This document shows, in pieces, positions 1 to 7,009 of a DNA stretch of 42,369 nucleotides (the first letter of the stretch is position 1; every line of letters starts with the position of its first letter). Under the pieces are notes generated by a model, which was not told the origin of the DNA, searched no databases, and saw only the letters and a list, made by a program, of their open reading frames with translations. The translations under genes were made by a program, and so were the position numbers. The stretch spans positions 1 to 42,369 of the forward strand of contig JAFTGI010000199.1 in NCBI GenBank assembly GCA_017458195.1, in the 5' to 3' direction. The DNA is from Prevotella sp. (lineage in GTDB: Bacteria > Bacteroidota > Bacteroidia > Bacteroidales > Bacteroidaceae).

Positions 1-310
1 CGACAAGCTGCAGGATCGCGGCAAGTTCTTCATCGACCCGGGTGAGGAGGTCTACTACGGTCAGGTGGTCGACGAGCATGTCCACGACAACGACCTCGTC
101 ATCAACGTCTGCAAGGCCAAGCAGCTGACCAACGTGCGCGCTTCCGGTTCCGACGAGAAGGCCCGCGTCATCCCGAAGGTCGTCATGAGCCTTGAGGAGT
201 GCCTTGAGTACATCAAGGCCGACGAACTCGTCGAGGTCACCCCCAAGACGATGCGCATGCGCAAGATCATCCTCGACCACGACCAGCGCAAGAAGGCCAA
301 CAAGTCGTGA
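1..310 (+). CDS. typA: Ribosome-associated GTPase TypA/BipA, C-terminal end (5' truncated by window)
   Basis: This is the last ~102 codons of TypA/BipA, a translational GTPase that binds the ribosome and supports growth under stress. The reading frame is open from base 2. The tail shows family-typical segments: a GQVVDEH stretch, then NDLVINVCKAKQLTNVRASG, then an E-L-V-E-V-T-P-K segment near the end and a basic terminus. All of these belong to the BipA-specific C-terminal domain; the GTPase domain lies outside the window. A perfect stem-loop follows about 30 bp after the stop, so this is the last gene of its transcript. The identity is secure from the conserved tail, but nothing can be said about the start or the upstream context. 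Confidence 0.93.
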   Translation, partial: DKLQDRGKFFIDPGEEVYYGQVVDEHVHDNDLVINVCKAKQLTNVRASGSDEKARVIPKVVMSLEECLEYIKADELVEVTPKTMRMRKIILDHDQRKKANKS

Positions 311-341
311 AAAGATCTGAAGGGAATAGATAATCAGTGGC

Positions 342-393
342 GGGTGCGCAAAAGTTTGCAAATGACGGTTGGCAAACTTTTGCGCACCCTTTT
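342..393 (+). terminator. Rho-independent terminator after typA
   Basis: There is a perfect 18-bp inverted repeat: arm 342-359 (GGGTGCGCAAAAGTTTGC) and its complement 372-389, with a 12-nt loop and a T-rich tail (TTTTGTTT). It lies 31 bp after the typA stop and directly upstream of the next gene's promoter. Confidence 0.9.
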
Positions 394-394
394 G

Positions 395-426
395 TTTGGT
401 GGTTTCAGGGAAAGTGAGTAATTTTG
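395..426 (+). promoter_or_regulatory. Bacteroidetes-type promoter for the secreted-protein gene at 475
   Basis: The -33 box TTTG is at 395-398 and the -7 box TAATTTTG at 419-426, with a 20-bp spacer. Both match the Bacteroidetes consensus. The predicted transcript start is near 432, giving a leader of about 40 nt before the ATG at 475. Confidence 0.75.
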
Positions 427-474
427 CAGCGTCGATGAGACAAACATGTTTAATTTTAATATAATAAGAAAGGT

Positions 475-1380
475 ATGAAAAAGACAATGACAATGGTGGT
501 GGCCTGCCTGATGATGGCAGTGGCCGCCCAGGCTCAGGGCGTGAAGATCAGCCCGAAAATGGAAAAGGGAATGACGAAGGTCTATCAGATTGAGTCGACC
601 GTCAATGCCGCTGGCAAGGAGGTCAAGATGACGGCTAAGCAGACCATCAAGGTGGCCGACCGCACAAGCGACGGCTACCTGCTGACGAGCGTGACCGAAG
701 GATTCAAGAGCAACGTCGGCGATGACGACCTGATGGGCACGCTCATGACCATGGGTATGCAGCTGACCGACGGCATCAGCACGACCGTGAAGACCGATGT
801 CGACGGCAAGGTGACGGGCATCGCTAACTACGAGGAGATGAAGCAGAAAGCCTTCGACGCTATCGACGTGATGTTCAATCGCATACTCGAGAAGCATCCT
901 GAGGCTGCCCAGATGTTGCCGCGCGACGTGCTGACGCAGCAGATTAGTGGTCAGCTGACCGAGGAGAGCACCGTCAACAGCATGATCGAGGCTTCGAGCG
1001 TATTGGCCCTGAACGGCAAGACCGTGGCCAATGGTGCCCAGGAGAGCTTCACCAGCCAGCAGGGCCTGAAGATGCAGCGCATGTACTTCCTGACGAAGAA
1101 GGATGGCTCCATGGTGTCCACCTCGTCGAAGATGAACATGTCGAAAGAGGAACTGAAGCAGATGATTATCGCCCAGATTGAGCAGACGATGCCCGAGCAG
1201 GCCGACATGATCAAGCAGAACATTGACATGATGATGGACCAGATGACCTTCGACGCTACCGAGAAGGCCAGCTACGAACTGGGAGCCGACGGCTGGGTGA
1301 AGTCGCTCACCGTGGAGAGCCAGTCGGACGCCATGGGCCAGAAGCAGAGCTCTACAACACGCATCACGCTGGTCGAGTAA
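475..1380 (+). CDS. Secreted/periplasmic protein of unknown function (301 aa)
   Basis: The first ~20 residues form a clear signal peptide: Lys-Lys, a hydrophobic core, then Ala-Gln-Ala before the cut. The mature part is a Met-rich, mostly beta-type protein with no catalytic motif I recognise. It contains a helical section rich in Met, Glu and Gln around residues 220-260 (many M, E, Q and K residues) and ends in short strands. It vaguely resembles the Bacteroidetes DUF6263-type secreted proteins, but I cannot confirm this. The gene has its own promoter and stands alone between typA and the convergent luxS operon. Repeat array A begins 12 bp after its stop. I assign no function. Confidence 0.8.
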   Translation: MKKTMTMVVACLMMAVAAQAQGVKISPKMEKGMTKVYQIESTVNAAGKEVKMTAKQTIKVADRTSDGYLLTSVTEGFKSNVGDDDLMGTLMTMGMQLTDGISTTVKTDVDGKVTGIANYEEMKQKAFDAIDVMFNRILEKHPEAAQMLPRDVLTQQISGQLTEESTVNSMIEASSVLALNGKTVANGAQESFTSQQGLKMQRMYFLTKKDGSMVSTSSKMNMSKEELKQMIIAQIEQTMPEQADMIKQNIDMMMDQMTFDATEKASYELGADGWVKSLTVESQSDAMGQKQSSTTRITLVE

Positions 1381-1392
1381 TTCAGCTTACAA

Positions 1393-1497
1393 GAAAAGCG
1401 GTGCTTTTCCACCAGAAAAGTACCGCTTTTCCCCGAGAAAAGTACCGCTTTTCCACAAGAGAAGCGGTACTTTTCTTCATTAAAAGCACCGCTTCTT
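1393..1497. repeat. Repeat array A: five 17-bp palindromic units, 22-bp period
   Basis: The units start at 1393, 1415, 1437, 1459 and 1481, exactly 22 bp apart, with 5-bp spacers (CACCA, CCCGA, CACAA, TTCAT). Units 1 and 4 read GAAAAGCGGTGCTTTTC and GAGAAGCGGTACTTTTC. Units 2 and 3 read in the opposite orientation as GAAAAGTACCGCTTTTC. Unit 5 is a degenerate reverse copy followed by TTTTT. The array fills the space between the ends of the convergent genes at 475-1380 and luxS, so it could act as a two-way terminator. It belongs to the same family as the arrays at 11599 and 34906. Confidence 0.92.
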
Positions 1498-1527
1498 TTT
1501 GATACATATCACTTTGCTTAGTCAACG

Positions 1528-2022
1528 CTATGCGTCAGCAAACACACGACCGTCATTGAGGGTGATCCGGAGCTTTGTGTATTCCGAATGGAAATCGTTT
1601 TGCAGACGGTCGAGATAGCGGCGCGACTCCCACTTGCACATGGGCAGGTCGTGGAGCAGGTAGTTGCCGCAGGCCTCAGGGCGTGTGGCGGGCACCTCAT
1701 CCTGCGTGAGGATCCACTGAAGGCATTCGATGGTCAGCCGTCGCATGTCTTCAACTGTATAGTTGCCGATCATGATGATATACATGCCTGTGAGACAGCC
1801 CATTGGGCCGACGTAGACGACGTCGTCCTTGACTTCGGAGTTGCGGAACCACGTGGCCATCAGGTGTTCCAGACTGTGGATGGCTGCGGGAGCAATGGCC
1901 GGCTCCTTGTTTGGCTCGGTGATGCGCAGGTCGAACGTTGTGAATCCTTTATCCTCGCGCGAGACGTAGATGCCCGGCTTCAACCGGGTATGGTCGATGG
2001 TAAAACTCTGTATAACTTCCAC
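1528..2022 (-). CDS. luxS: S-ribosylhomocysteine lyase LuxS
   Basis: LuxS cleaves S-ribosylhomocysteine to homocysteine and DPD, the precursor of autoinducer-2, in the cytoplasm. The 164-residue length is normal for the family. The metal site is complete: HSLEH at residues 49-53 supplies two His ligands and the catalytic Glu, and Cys118 (in ACGNY) is the third ligand. The catalytic Cys76 sits in GPMGCLTG. It lies 39 bp downstream of mtnN, which makes its substrate, so the two enzymes act in sequence in the activated methyl cycle. The short gap is a repetitive AT-rich stretch. The gene ends with TAG, and array A lies just beyond the stop. Confidence 0.97.
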   Translation of the reverse strand: MEVIQSFTIDHTRLKPGIYVSREDKGFTTFDLRITEPNKEPAIAPAAIHSLEHLMATWFRNSEVKDDVVYVGPMGCLTGMYIIMIGNYTVEDMRRLTIECLQWILTQDEVPATRPEACGNYLLHDLPMCKWESRRYLDRLQNDFHSEYTKLRITLNDGRVFADA

Positions 2023-2030
2023 CTTTGTTC

Positions 2031-2061
2031 TAATTGATAATTGAAAATTGATAATTGATAA
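2031..2061. repeat. Short AT-rich direct repeat between mtnN and luxS
   Basis: The motif AATTGATAATTGA is repeated about two and a half times in tandem, filling the gap between the mtnN stop and the luxS start. Nothing suggests a promoter here. It would form part of the luxS leader in a joint transcript. Confidence 0.6.
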
Positions 2062-2712
2062 TTAGAGGCTTTCGACGAAAGCACGGGTGGTCGTGAAGGA
2101 GCGTTCAGCCACCTGAGCCCAGAAGTCATGATACTGAGAGGCGTCGGTGTCGCGCAGGGGCACATCGCTGATGACGCGGAACGAGATGAACGGCACGTTG
2201 CTGAGATAGCACGCCTGGGCTATGGCACACGACTCCATGTCGACGGCCCGCGCCTCGGGGAAGTGGCCGACGATCTCACGCATCTTTTCGCGCGAGTCGA
2301 CAAACCAGTCGCCGGTGACGATGAGACCGGGATGAATTTTGAATGACGAGTTATGAGTGTTGAATTCCACAGCTTTGCGAAGCAAGAAGGGGTCGGCCTG
2401 GAAACGGGCGGGCAGGCCCTGCACCTGGCCGTACTGCGTCGAGTTGTCGATGGCAGTGCCGCAGTAGACATCGTGATAGCATAGCTCCGAGCTGACGACT
2501 ACGTCCTGCACCTGGATGTCGTCGCCGTTGCCGCCGGCGCATCCGCTCGAGATGATGCAGTCGGGATGGTACTCATTGATCATGCGTTGCGCTCCGAGAG
2601 CAGCGTTCACCTTGCCGATGCCGCACTTGTCGATTCTCACCTGGCTGCCCTCGAACACGCGGCGCAGTTGCTCGAGTTCCTTGTCCATGGCGACGATGAT
2701 TCCTATTTTCAT
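2062..2712 (-). CDS. mtnN: 5'-methylthioadenosine/S-adenosylhomocysteine nucleosidase
   Basis: This enzyme hydrolyses S-adenosylhomocysteine and methylthioadenosine to adenine plus the thioribose product. The S-ribosylhomocysteine it yields feeds LuxS. The protein has 216 residues, slightly shorter than the E. coli enzyme. The catalytic residues are in place: Glu12 in the N-terminal AMDKELE segment, Glu160 in VDMES, which binds the ribose hydroxyls, and Asp183 in the ISD motif, which protonates the adenine. The G-rich SSGCAGG stretch at residues 55-61 lines the nucleoside pocket. It is 32 bp downstream of the MGMT-like gene and just upstream of luxS on the same strand, with no promoter of its own visible. 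Confidence 0.95.
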   Translation of the reverse strand: MKIGIIVAMDKELEQLRRVFEGSQVRIDKCGIGKVNAALGAQRMINEYHPDCIISSGCAGGNGDDIQVQDVVVSSELCYHDVYCGTAIDNSTQYGQVQGLPARFQADPFLLRKAVEFNTHNSSFKIHPGLIVTGDWFVDSREKMREIVGHFPEARAVDMESCAIAQACYLSNVPFISFRVISDVPLRDTDASQYHDFWAQVAERSFTTTRAFVESL

Positions 2713-2744
2713 TTTCTTCCTCTTGGTTGTTTATGTCGTTAATA

Positions 2745-3128
2745 TCAAATTGTTGCTTCTAAGTCAGGCTCCCACAGATGGCGTTGCATGTCAACATGCC
2801 CATTAGCCAGAAACGTCACACCCTCGGCTTCCAGCAAAGGGCGATGCCGGCTCCATCCTGGCGCAGTCCGACCCGCCTGATTGACCACTCGATGGCATGG
2901 CAGCGCCTCAGCCCCTGGCGTATACCTGAGTGTCCGTCCCACCATCCTCGAGTGGCTCGGCCAGCCCGCCAATGCCGCAATGATCCCGTAGGTCGTAACC
3001 CTCCCCACGGGAATCTGGCTGACGATGTTTAGCACATCGTCGCGAAACTGCCGTGCTTCGTCAGGTTTCATTCTGTCCGGATAGTCTTTCATCTTTAGAT
3101 CTGGGCTGACACTTTGTTCATTCTTCAT
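2745..3128 (-). CDS. MGMT-family O6-alkylguanine-DNA alkyltransferase-like protein (DNA-binding domain only)
   Basis: This 127-residue protein consists only of the C-terminal DNA-binding/active-site domain of O6-methylguanine-DNA methyltransferases. It keeps the alkyl acceptor: PCHR at residues 77-80 with Cys78, so it is not a Trp-type alkyltransferase-like protein (PWHR). The upstream helix-turn-helix (IPVGRVTTYGIIA, residues 39-51) and Arg-finger region (SRMVGRTLR) are present. Its role is probably repair or recognition of alkylated guanine. The chosen ATG overlaps the end of the metallopeptidase gene by 11 bp. Met13 and Met20 are possible alternative starts, since the first ~20 residues are not conserved in the family as I know it. 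Confidence 0.85.
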   Translation of the reverse strand: MKNEQSVSPDLKMKDYPDRMKPDEARQFRDDVLNIVSQIPVGRVTTYGIIAALAGWPSHSRMVGRTLRYTPGAEALPCHRVVNQAGRTAPGWSRHRPLLEAEGVTFLANGHVDMQRHLWEPDLEATI

Positions 3129-3684
3129 CTACTCCCTCCATGCGGCAGATGCGGTGAGTCTCCTTGCGGGCTTCGCGCCAACGAGGGTAATAGCAATCCA
3201 TCAAAGCGTGAAAGCGTGCGTTGTGGCTGGGCTCCAACAGGTGGCAGAGCTCGTGGACGACGATATGTTCTGCGCACCACTCGGGCAGGAGCAAAAGATA
3301 GATAGAGAAGCAAATGGACTTGTCCCTGACATTACAGAAACCCCAGCGGGAAATCATGGCCTTGTAGCTGATGCGCGACGGCTTGACATTCATTGTCCTG
3401 GCATGATGCTCCACCATTGGTTCAATCAATGCCTTGAGCCGCTGGACTGCCTCCTCAGCCTGGGCGCGAGTCTGTAATGGAAGCTGGTTGAAGAATGCTG
3501 CACGCTTCACCTGATGTTCTTCGGTCTTCTTGCGTGCCTCCGCAATCCACTCACGGTGTTCTTCGATGAACTTCATCACCTCAGCCTTTGGCATACCGAT
3601 AGGAACCGACACATGCACGTCACCGTTCTTCACAATGCGCATTGACAGCCGTCGCGTCCTTCTGTAAGTCACTTGAATTGCCAT
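3118..3684 (-). CDS. YgjP/SprT-like zinc metallopeptidase (DUF45 family)
   Basis: This is a 188-residue DUF45/YgjP-type protein. It has the zinc motif HELCH (His144, Glu145, His148) and a third His154 in EPSHNARF, preceded by the family signature SRWGFCN. The N-terminal half is beta-rich with many Arg residues (YRRTRRLSMRI), also usual for the family, whose substrates are poorly known. An upstream in-frame ATG at 3750 would add 22 residues but would overlap the preceding gene by 50 bp. The ATG at 3684, which leaves a 16-bp gap, is preferred. It lies in the minus-strand run rprX-rprY-TIGR04076-ygjP-MGMT-mtnN-luxS. Confidence 0.86.
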   Translation of the reverse strand: MAIQVTYRRTRRLSMRIVKNGDVHVSVPIGMPKAEVMKFIEEHREWIAEARKKTEEHQVKRAAFFNQLPLQTRAQAEEAVQRLKALIEPMVEHHARTMNVKPSRISYKAMISRWGFCNVRDKSICFSIYLLLLPEWCAEHIVVHELCHLLEPSHNARFHALMDCYYPRWREARKETHRICRMEGVDEE

Positions 3685-3700
3685 AATGTCTGGTGTGTCT

Positions 3701-4003
3701 TCATTCACCGATGGCTTCAATATAGAAGCTGAACGGACGAAAACCATCATTACAGCTAATCATAGCACTCATCGGGTTCTGCATCCAGCCGTCGTAGAAG
3801 TTGCCCTGTCCCCGGGCCAGCGACTCAACGAACTCGCGCATGGAGTACCACGCAGCAGGACACATGCCCTCGGGCTGCTTGCCGTCAACGGAGATCCATT
3901 GCTGGCCCTCCGTGACGTTGCAAGCATGCTCAATGGCATTCTCATACTTTGCCATCAGGTCAGGATAGACTGTCTGACGGATAGCCGTGATTCTTACCTT
4001 CAT
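3701..4003 (-). CDS. TIGR04076-type small protein of unknown function
   Basis: The 100-residue protein starts MKVRITAIRQTVYPDL, with a Cys in the next segment, then PEGMCPAAW, then a region around FYDGWM and a C-terminal CNDGFRPFSFYIE strand. This order matches the small uncharacterised TIGR04076 family. No catalytic role is known to me. The conserved Cys residues (28, 48 and 83 by my count) suggest metal or redox chemistry, but that is a guess. It sits 26 bp after rprY and 16 bp before the metallopeptidase start, so it is probably co-transcribed with both. Confidence 0.8.
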   Translation of the reverse strand: MKVRITAIRQTVYPDLMAKYENAIEHACNVTEGQQWISVDGKQPEGMCPAAWYSMREFVESLARGQGNFYDGWMQNPMSAMISCNDGFRPFSFYIEAIGE

Positions 4004-4029
4004 CAGAGACTGTTCACTTTGGCGTGGAG

Positions 4030-4728
4030 TTAATCCTCCTCAGGGGTGATGAGCTTATAGCCCTTGCCGTGGATGTTGATGATCTCAATCTGAGGATCGT
4101 CTTTCAGATGCTTACGCAACTTGGTGATATAGACGTCCATCGAGCGGGCATTGAAGTAGTTGTCGTCAATCCAGATAGTCTTCAGGGCGAAGTCGCGTTG
4201 CAGGATTTCGTTGGCATGCGAGCAGAGCAGAGCCAGGAGCTCATTCTCCTTAGTCGTCAGCTTCGTCTGCTTCTCACCGATAGTGAGCAGCTGCTTCTGG
4301 GTGTCGAAGACGAAGTTACCGATGTGATAGAGCGTTGACTCTTTGTTCTTCTTGCCACGCACACGGCGCAGGATGGCTTCAATACGGAACACGAGTTCCT
4401 CCATGGAGAAGGGCTTGGTGATGTAGTCGTCCGCTCCAAGCTTGAAGCCTTCGAGAATGTCTTCCTACAGGGTCTTTGCCGTGAGGAAGATGATGGGAAT
4501 TTCTGCATTGGCGGAGCGGATTTCCTGAGCCAGGGTGAAACCGTCCTTCTTTGGCATCATCACGTCGAGCACACAGATGTCGAACTTAGTCTTCAGGAAA
4601 GCTTTGAAGCCTGCCTCGCCATCAGGGCAAAGCTCAGCCTCGTAGCCCTTGGCTGCCAGATACTCACGGAGCAGCATTCCGAGGTTCTCGTCGTCCTCGC
4701 AAAGTAAGATTTTCAGTTTGTCTTCCAT
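4030..4728 (-). pseudogene. rprY: Response regulator RprY interrupted by an in-frame amber stop
   Basis: This is an OmpR/PhoB-type regulator of 232 codons that would be full length except for a TAG at codon 88 (4465-4467). The receiver domain runs from residue 1: acidic pair 11-13, phosphoacceptor Asp55 in CVLDVMMPKKDG, and Thr83/Lys85 in LTAK. After the stop the same frame continues EDILEGFKLGADDYITKPF, with the conserved Lys105. A complete winged-helix DNA-binding domain follows to residue 232. The lost codon is expected to be Gln (CAG), one C-to-T change away. An ATG at 4404 (codon 109) could restart a DNA-binding-domain fragment. The stop could be a real mutation, a strain variant or an assembly error. 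The rest of the gene shows no decay. Confidence 0.88.
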
Positions 4729-4756
4729 AATCGTCTTGATAATTTAAATGTTAATA

Positions 4757-6319
4757 CTATGATGTTTCTTGCAGGGTGGGCAGGGAGATGGTGAAGGTGG
4801 TCCCCTTGCCGTATTCACTTTCACAACTGATTTCTCCGTCGTGCAGGTTGATGATCTTCTTTACGTATGCTAGGCCTAAGCCGAAGCCCTTCACATCGTG
4901 AACATTACCGGTATGCACACGATAGAACTTATCGAATATCTTCTTCAGGTTCTCACGCTTGATGCCCATGCCGTTGTCGGTGATCGAGAAACACAGCTTC
5001 TCACCCTCATTCCACGTGCGGATATGGATGTCGAGCGGTTCGTCGGGCCGACGGTATTTCACGGCGTTGTCCATCAGGTTGGTGATGGCGTTTTGGAAAT
5101 GAACCTCATCGACGTAGAGGGCCGAATCGATGGCCTCAATCTCCGTGTAGATATGTCCGCCAGTATGCTCTACGCGGAGGGTGAACGAAGATGCTATCTG
5201 TTCGAGGAGCTCGTTGAGGTCGAGTTCCTTTTTCTTGAACGTTGCGGTCTTGCGGTCGAACATTGACATCTGGAGCACCTTTTCAACCAGGAAGCGCAGG
5301 CGGCGCGATTCGTCGCCGATAACACTGCCAAGATGCTTCTGCATCTGGGGACTTTTCTCAACGGACTCGTCGTTGAGCATCTGTGCAGCGAGGGAAATCG
5401 ACGAGATGGGTGTCTTCAGCTCATGCGTCATGTTGTTGATGAAATCGTTCTTGATTTCCGTATAGCGCTTTTGGCGGAATATGACAACGATGGTAAAGAT
5501 GAACGTGATGAGCAGGACAATGGTGAACACGATGGCGGGAATCATGAACCTGACACTTGAGAAGATGTAGGAATTCATGTCGGGGAAGTGGATGCGGACA
5601 ATGCCCATCTTCTGCGCAGGGTCGTTGCGGAAAAGAGTTTGGGTGTAGCTCATGTCTTCGCCTTCCTCAGAGTAGTCCGGACAGCGATAAACCTCTCTGC
5701 CATCGGCAGTTGAGACCGTGAAGTGATAGGGAATGTTGATGCCGTTGTTCAGTAGCTCGGAGCGGATGTCCTGATCGAGCAATTTGAAGTTGACGCGCTC
5801 CTTGAGGGGCTTGTCGCTGGCTGTATATAATATATTGTATATGACCTCGTCAAGCAGAGCTTTCTGATAGACATAGCGCGTGCGCACAATTTCCTGAAGG
5901 GTCTTGGCAGCCTCGGCACTGCCGCCGCGCTTGTCGCCCCGCATGATCATGGCCTTGGGGATGGTGGAAGGCTTCGTGGCAAATGTTTTCAGCTCAAAGG
6001 CTGAATACATCGTCCCGTCGTCGGCAGACACGGCGAACTGATGGGAATGCTGAATGGAGCCATCCAGACCGTTGACCACCACGGAATCTTGACTGTAGGC
6101 ACGACGCTCCACGTCGTTGACGTCTTTCTCCAGATAGCGCAGGGTCTCGTTCATCTCGAGATGACGCGAGGCCTGATAGAGGCTGCGGGTGACACTCTCA
6201 TCAAACTGCTCCTTCTTCATCTTTGCCATCTCCTCGATATAGGAAATCTGCAAGAAGAGCAATCCGAGGAACGAGAGTCCCATCACCACTGCTATTGTCC
6301 ATATAGTTGATTTCTTCAT
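4757..6319 (-). CDS. rprX: Sensor histidine kinase RprX
   Basis: This 520-residue membrane kinase pairs with the regulator 28 bp downstream. Order and length match Bacteroides fragilis RprX/RprY. Transmembrane helices lie at about residues 7-26 and 258-281, flanking a ~230-residue periplasmic sensor domain. The H-box NNMTHELKTP carries the phosphorylated His299. The N-box is at 410-421 (NAITNLMDNAVK), the G1 box DNGMG at 448-452, the F-box around 462-467 and the G2 box GFGLGLAY at 478-485. The kinase looks intact even though its partner rprY has a stop codon. A good promoter lies upstream, so rprX is probably the first gene of the long minus-strand unit. Confidence 0.94.
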   Translation of the reverse strand: MKKSTIWTIAVVMGLSFLGLLFLQISYIEEMAKMKKEQFDESVTRSLYQASRHLEMNETLRYLEKDVNDVERRAYSQDSVVVNGLDGSIQHSHQFAVSADDGTMYSAFELKTFATKPSTIPKAMIMRGDKRGGSAEAAKTLQEIVRTRYVYQKALLDEVIYNILYTASDKPLKERVNFKLLDQDIRSELLNNGINIPYHFTVSTADGREVYRCPDYSEEGEDMSYTQTLFRNDPAQKMGIVRIHFPDMNSYIFSSVRFMIPAIVFTIVLLITFIFTIVVIFRQKRYTEIKNDFINNMTHELKTPISSISLAAQMLNDESVEKSPQMQKHLGSVIGDESRRLRFLVEKVLQMSMFDRKTATFKKKELDLNELLEQIASSFTLRVEHTGGHIYTEIEAIDSALYVDEVHFQNAITNLMDNAVKYRRPDEPLDIHIRTWNEGEKLCFSITDNGMGIKRENLKKIFDKFYRVHTGNVHDVKGFGLGLAYVKKIINLHDGEISCESEYGKGTTFTISLPTLQETS

Positions 6320-6345
6320 TAGCTTCTTTTGTCTTAATCCGATTG

Positions 6346-6378
6346 CAAAGATAAAGAAACTATTTGATAAGTAGCAAA
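6346..6378 (-). promoter_or_regulatory. Promoter of the rprXY unit
   Basis: On the minus strand, TTTG at 6378-6375 (-33) and TATCTTTG at 6353-6346 (-7) are separated by 21 bp. The leader to the rprX ATG is about 20 nt. It lies in a 132-bp gap after the FHA gene, together with a single repeat unit at 6420. Confidence 0.8.
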
Positions 6379-6419
6379 CGTTTGGTTAATTATTTCCGTT
6401 AATTTTAACGATATTAACA

Positions 6420-6436
6420 GAAAAGCGGTGTTTTAA
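6420..6436. repeat. Solitary degenerate copy of the 17-bp palindromic unit
   Basis: The sequence GAAAAGCGGTGTTTTAA matches the array unit in its left arm and core but has a decayed right arm. It sits 16 bp after the stop of the FHA gene and 42 bp upstream of the rprX -33 box. No neighbouring units are seen at 22-bp steps. Confidence 0.65.
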
Positions 6437-6451
6437 ATTCAAATAACGAAT

Positions 6452-6991
6452 TTATTTAGAGTCGGGTGTATGCAGAATAATGCTCGTGGCGCCAATCGTA
6501 AAGAGCGTTCCGTCCTCAATGACGCGCCTTTCACGAGGGGTAATCTCTACGTTGTCGACGAATGTGCCCGTGTTGCTGTTGGCATCCCTAAGCGTATACT
6601 TCAGTTGGCCGTGCTTGTCAAGGCTTACGTTAACGATGCAATGCAGCAGGTCAACGCTCGGATCAACAGTCTCAATGGGTGTGTTGACGGGATTGCCTTT
6701 TTGGTAGCGGCCAATCTGGTTGTCGCCCAACTTTAAGGGCAGTGTCTGCTTATAGTGAAACACGTTCTCAATGACGATTAGGCTACCGTAGCGGCCCTCA
6801 CCTTCCTCAAGCTTGGGACCGCCGGATGCATTCTCCTCGCGCTGCGTCTGGCGCAATTTGGAGACGCCGATACGAATGCCGAATTGCTTACCGCAGTCAG
6901 GACACTGGAAAACCAGCGACTGGCCAGCTTCGTACTGGGTTTCATCAAAAGTGATGTATTGGTCGCACTTAGGACAACGTACGCGTTTCAT
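6452..6991 (-). CDS. Zinc-ribbon plus FHA domain protein
   Basis: The 179-residue cytoplasmic protein has two parts. An N-terminal zinc ribbon has two CPxC pairs (Cys6/Cys9 and Cys30/Cys33). A C-terminal forkhead-associated domain spans about residues 85-173. FHA hallmarks are IGR at 93-95, the His in LLHCIV (117) and NSNTGTFVDN at 138-147. FHA domains bind phosphothreonine peptides, so it probably reads a Ser/Thr-kinase signal, but no such kinase lies nearby. It follows the HU-like/SPOR gene by 18 bp and is probably co-transcribed with it. The partner and process are unknown. Confidence 0.9.
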   Translation of the reverse strand: MKRVRCPKCDQYITFDETQYEAGQSLVFQCPDCGKQFGIRIGVSKLRQTQREENASGGPKLEEGEGRYGSLIVIENVFHYKQTLPLKLGDNQIGRYQKGNPVNTPIETVDPSVDLLHCIVNVSLDKHGQLKYTLRDANSNTGTFVDNVEITPRERRVIEDGTLFTIGATSIILHTPDSK

Positions 6992-7009
6992 AAAACAGAA
7001 TGGCAGCGC

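Noticed and set aside
1393-1497. CRISPR array
   Set aside because: Repeats are 17-bp palindromes with only 5-bp spacers, orientations are mixed and no cas genes are present.
4465-4467. TAG recoded as an amino acid in rprY
   Set aside because: TAG serves as the normal stop in luxS and the nucleotidase gene, so general recoding is not supported; mutation or error is simpler.
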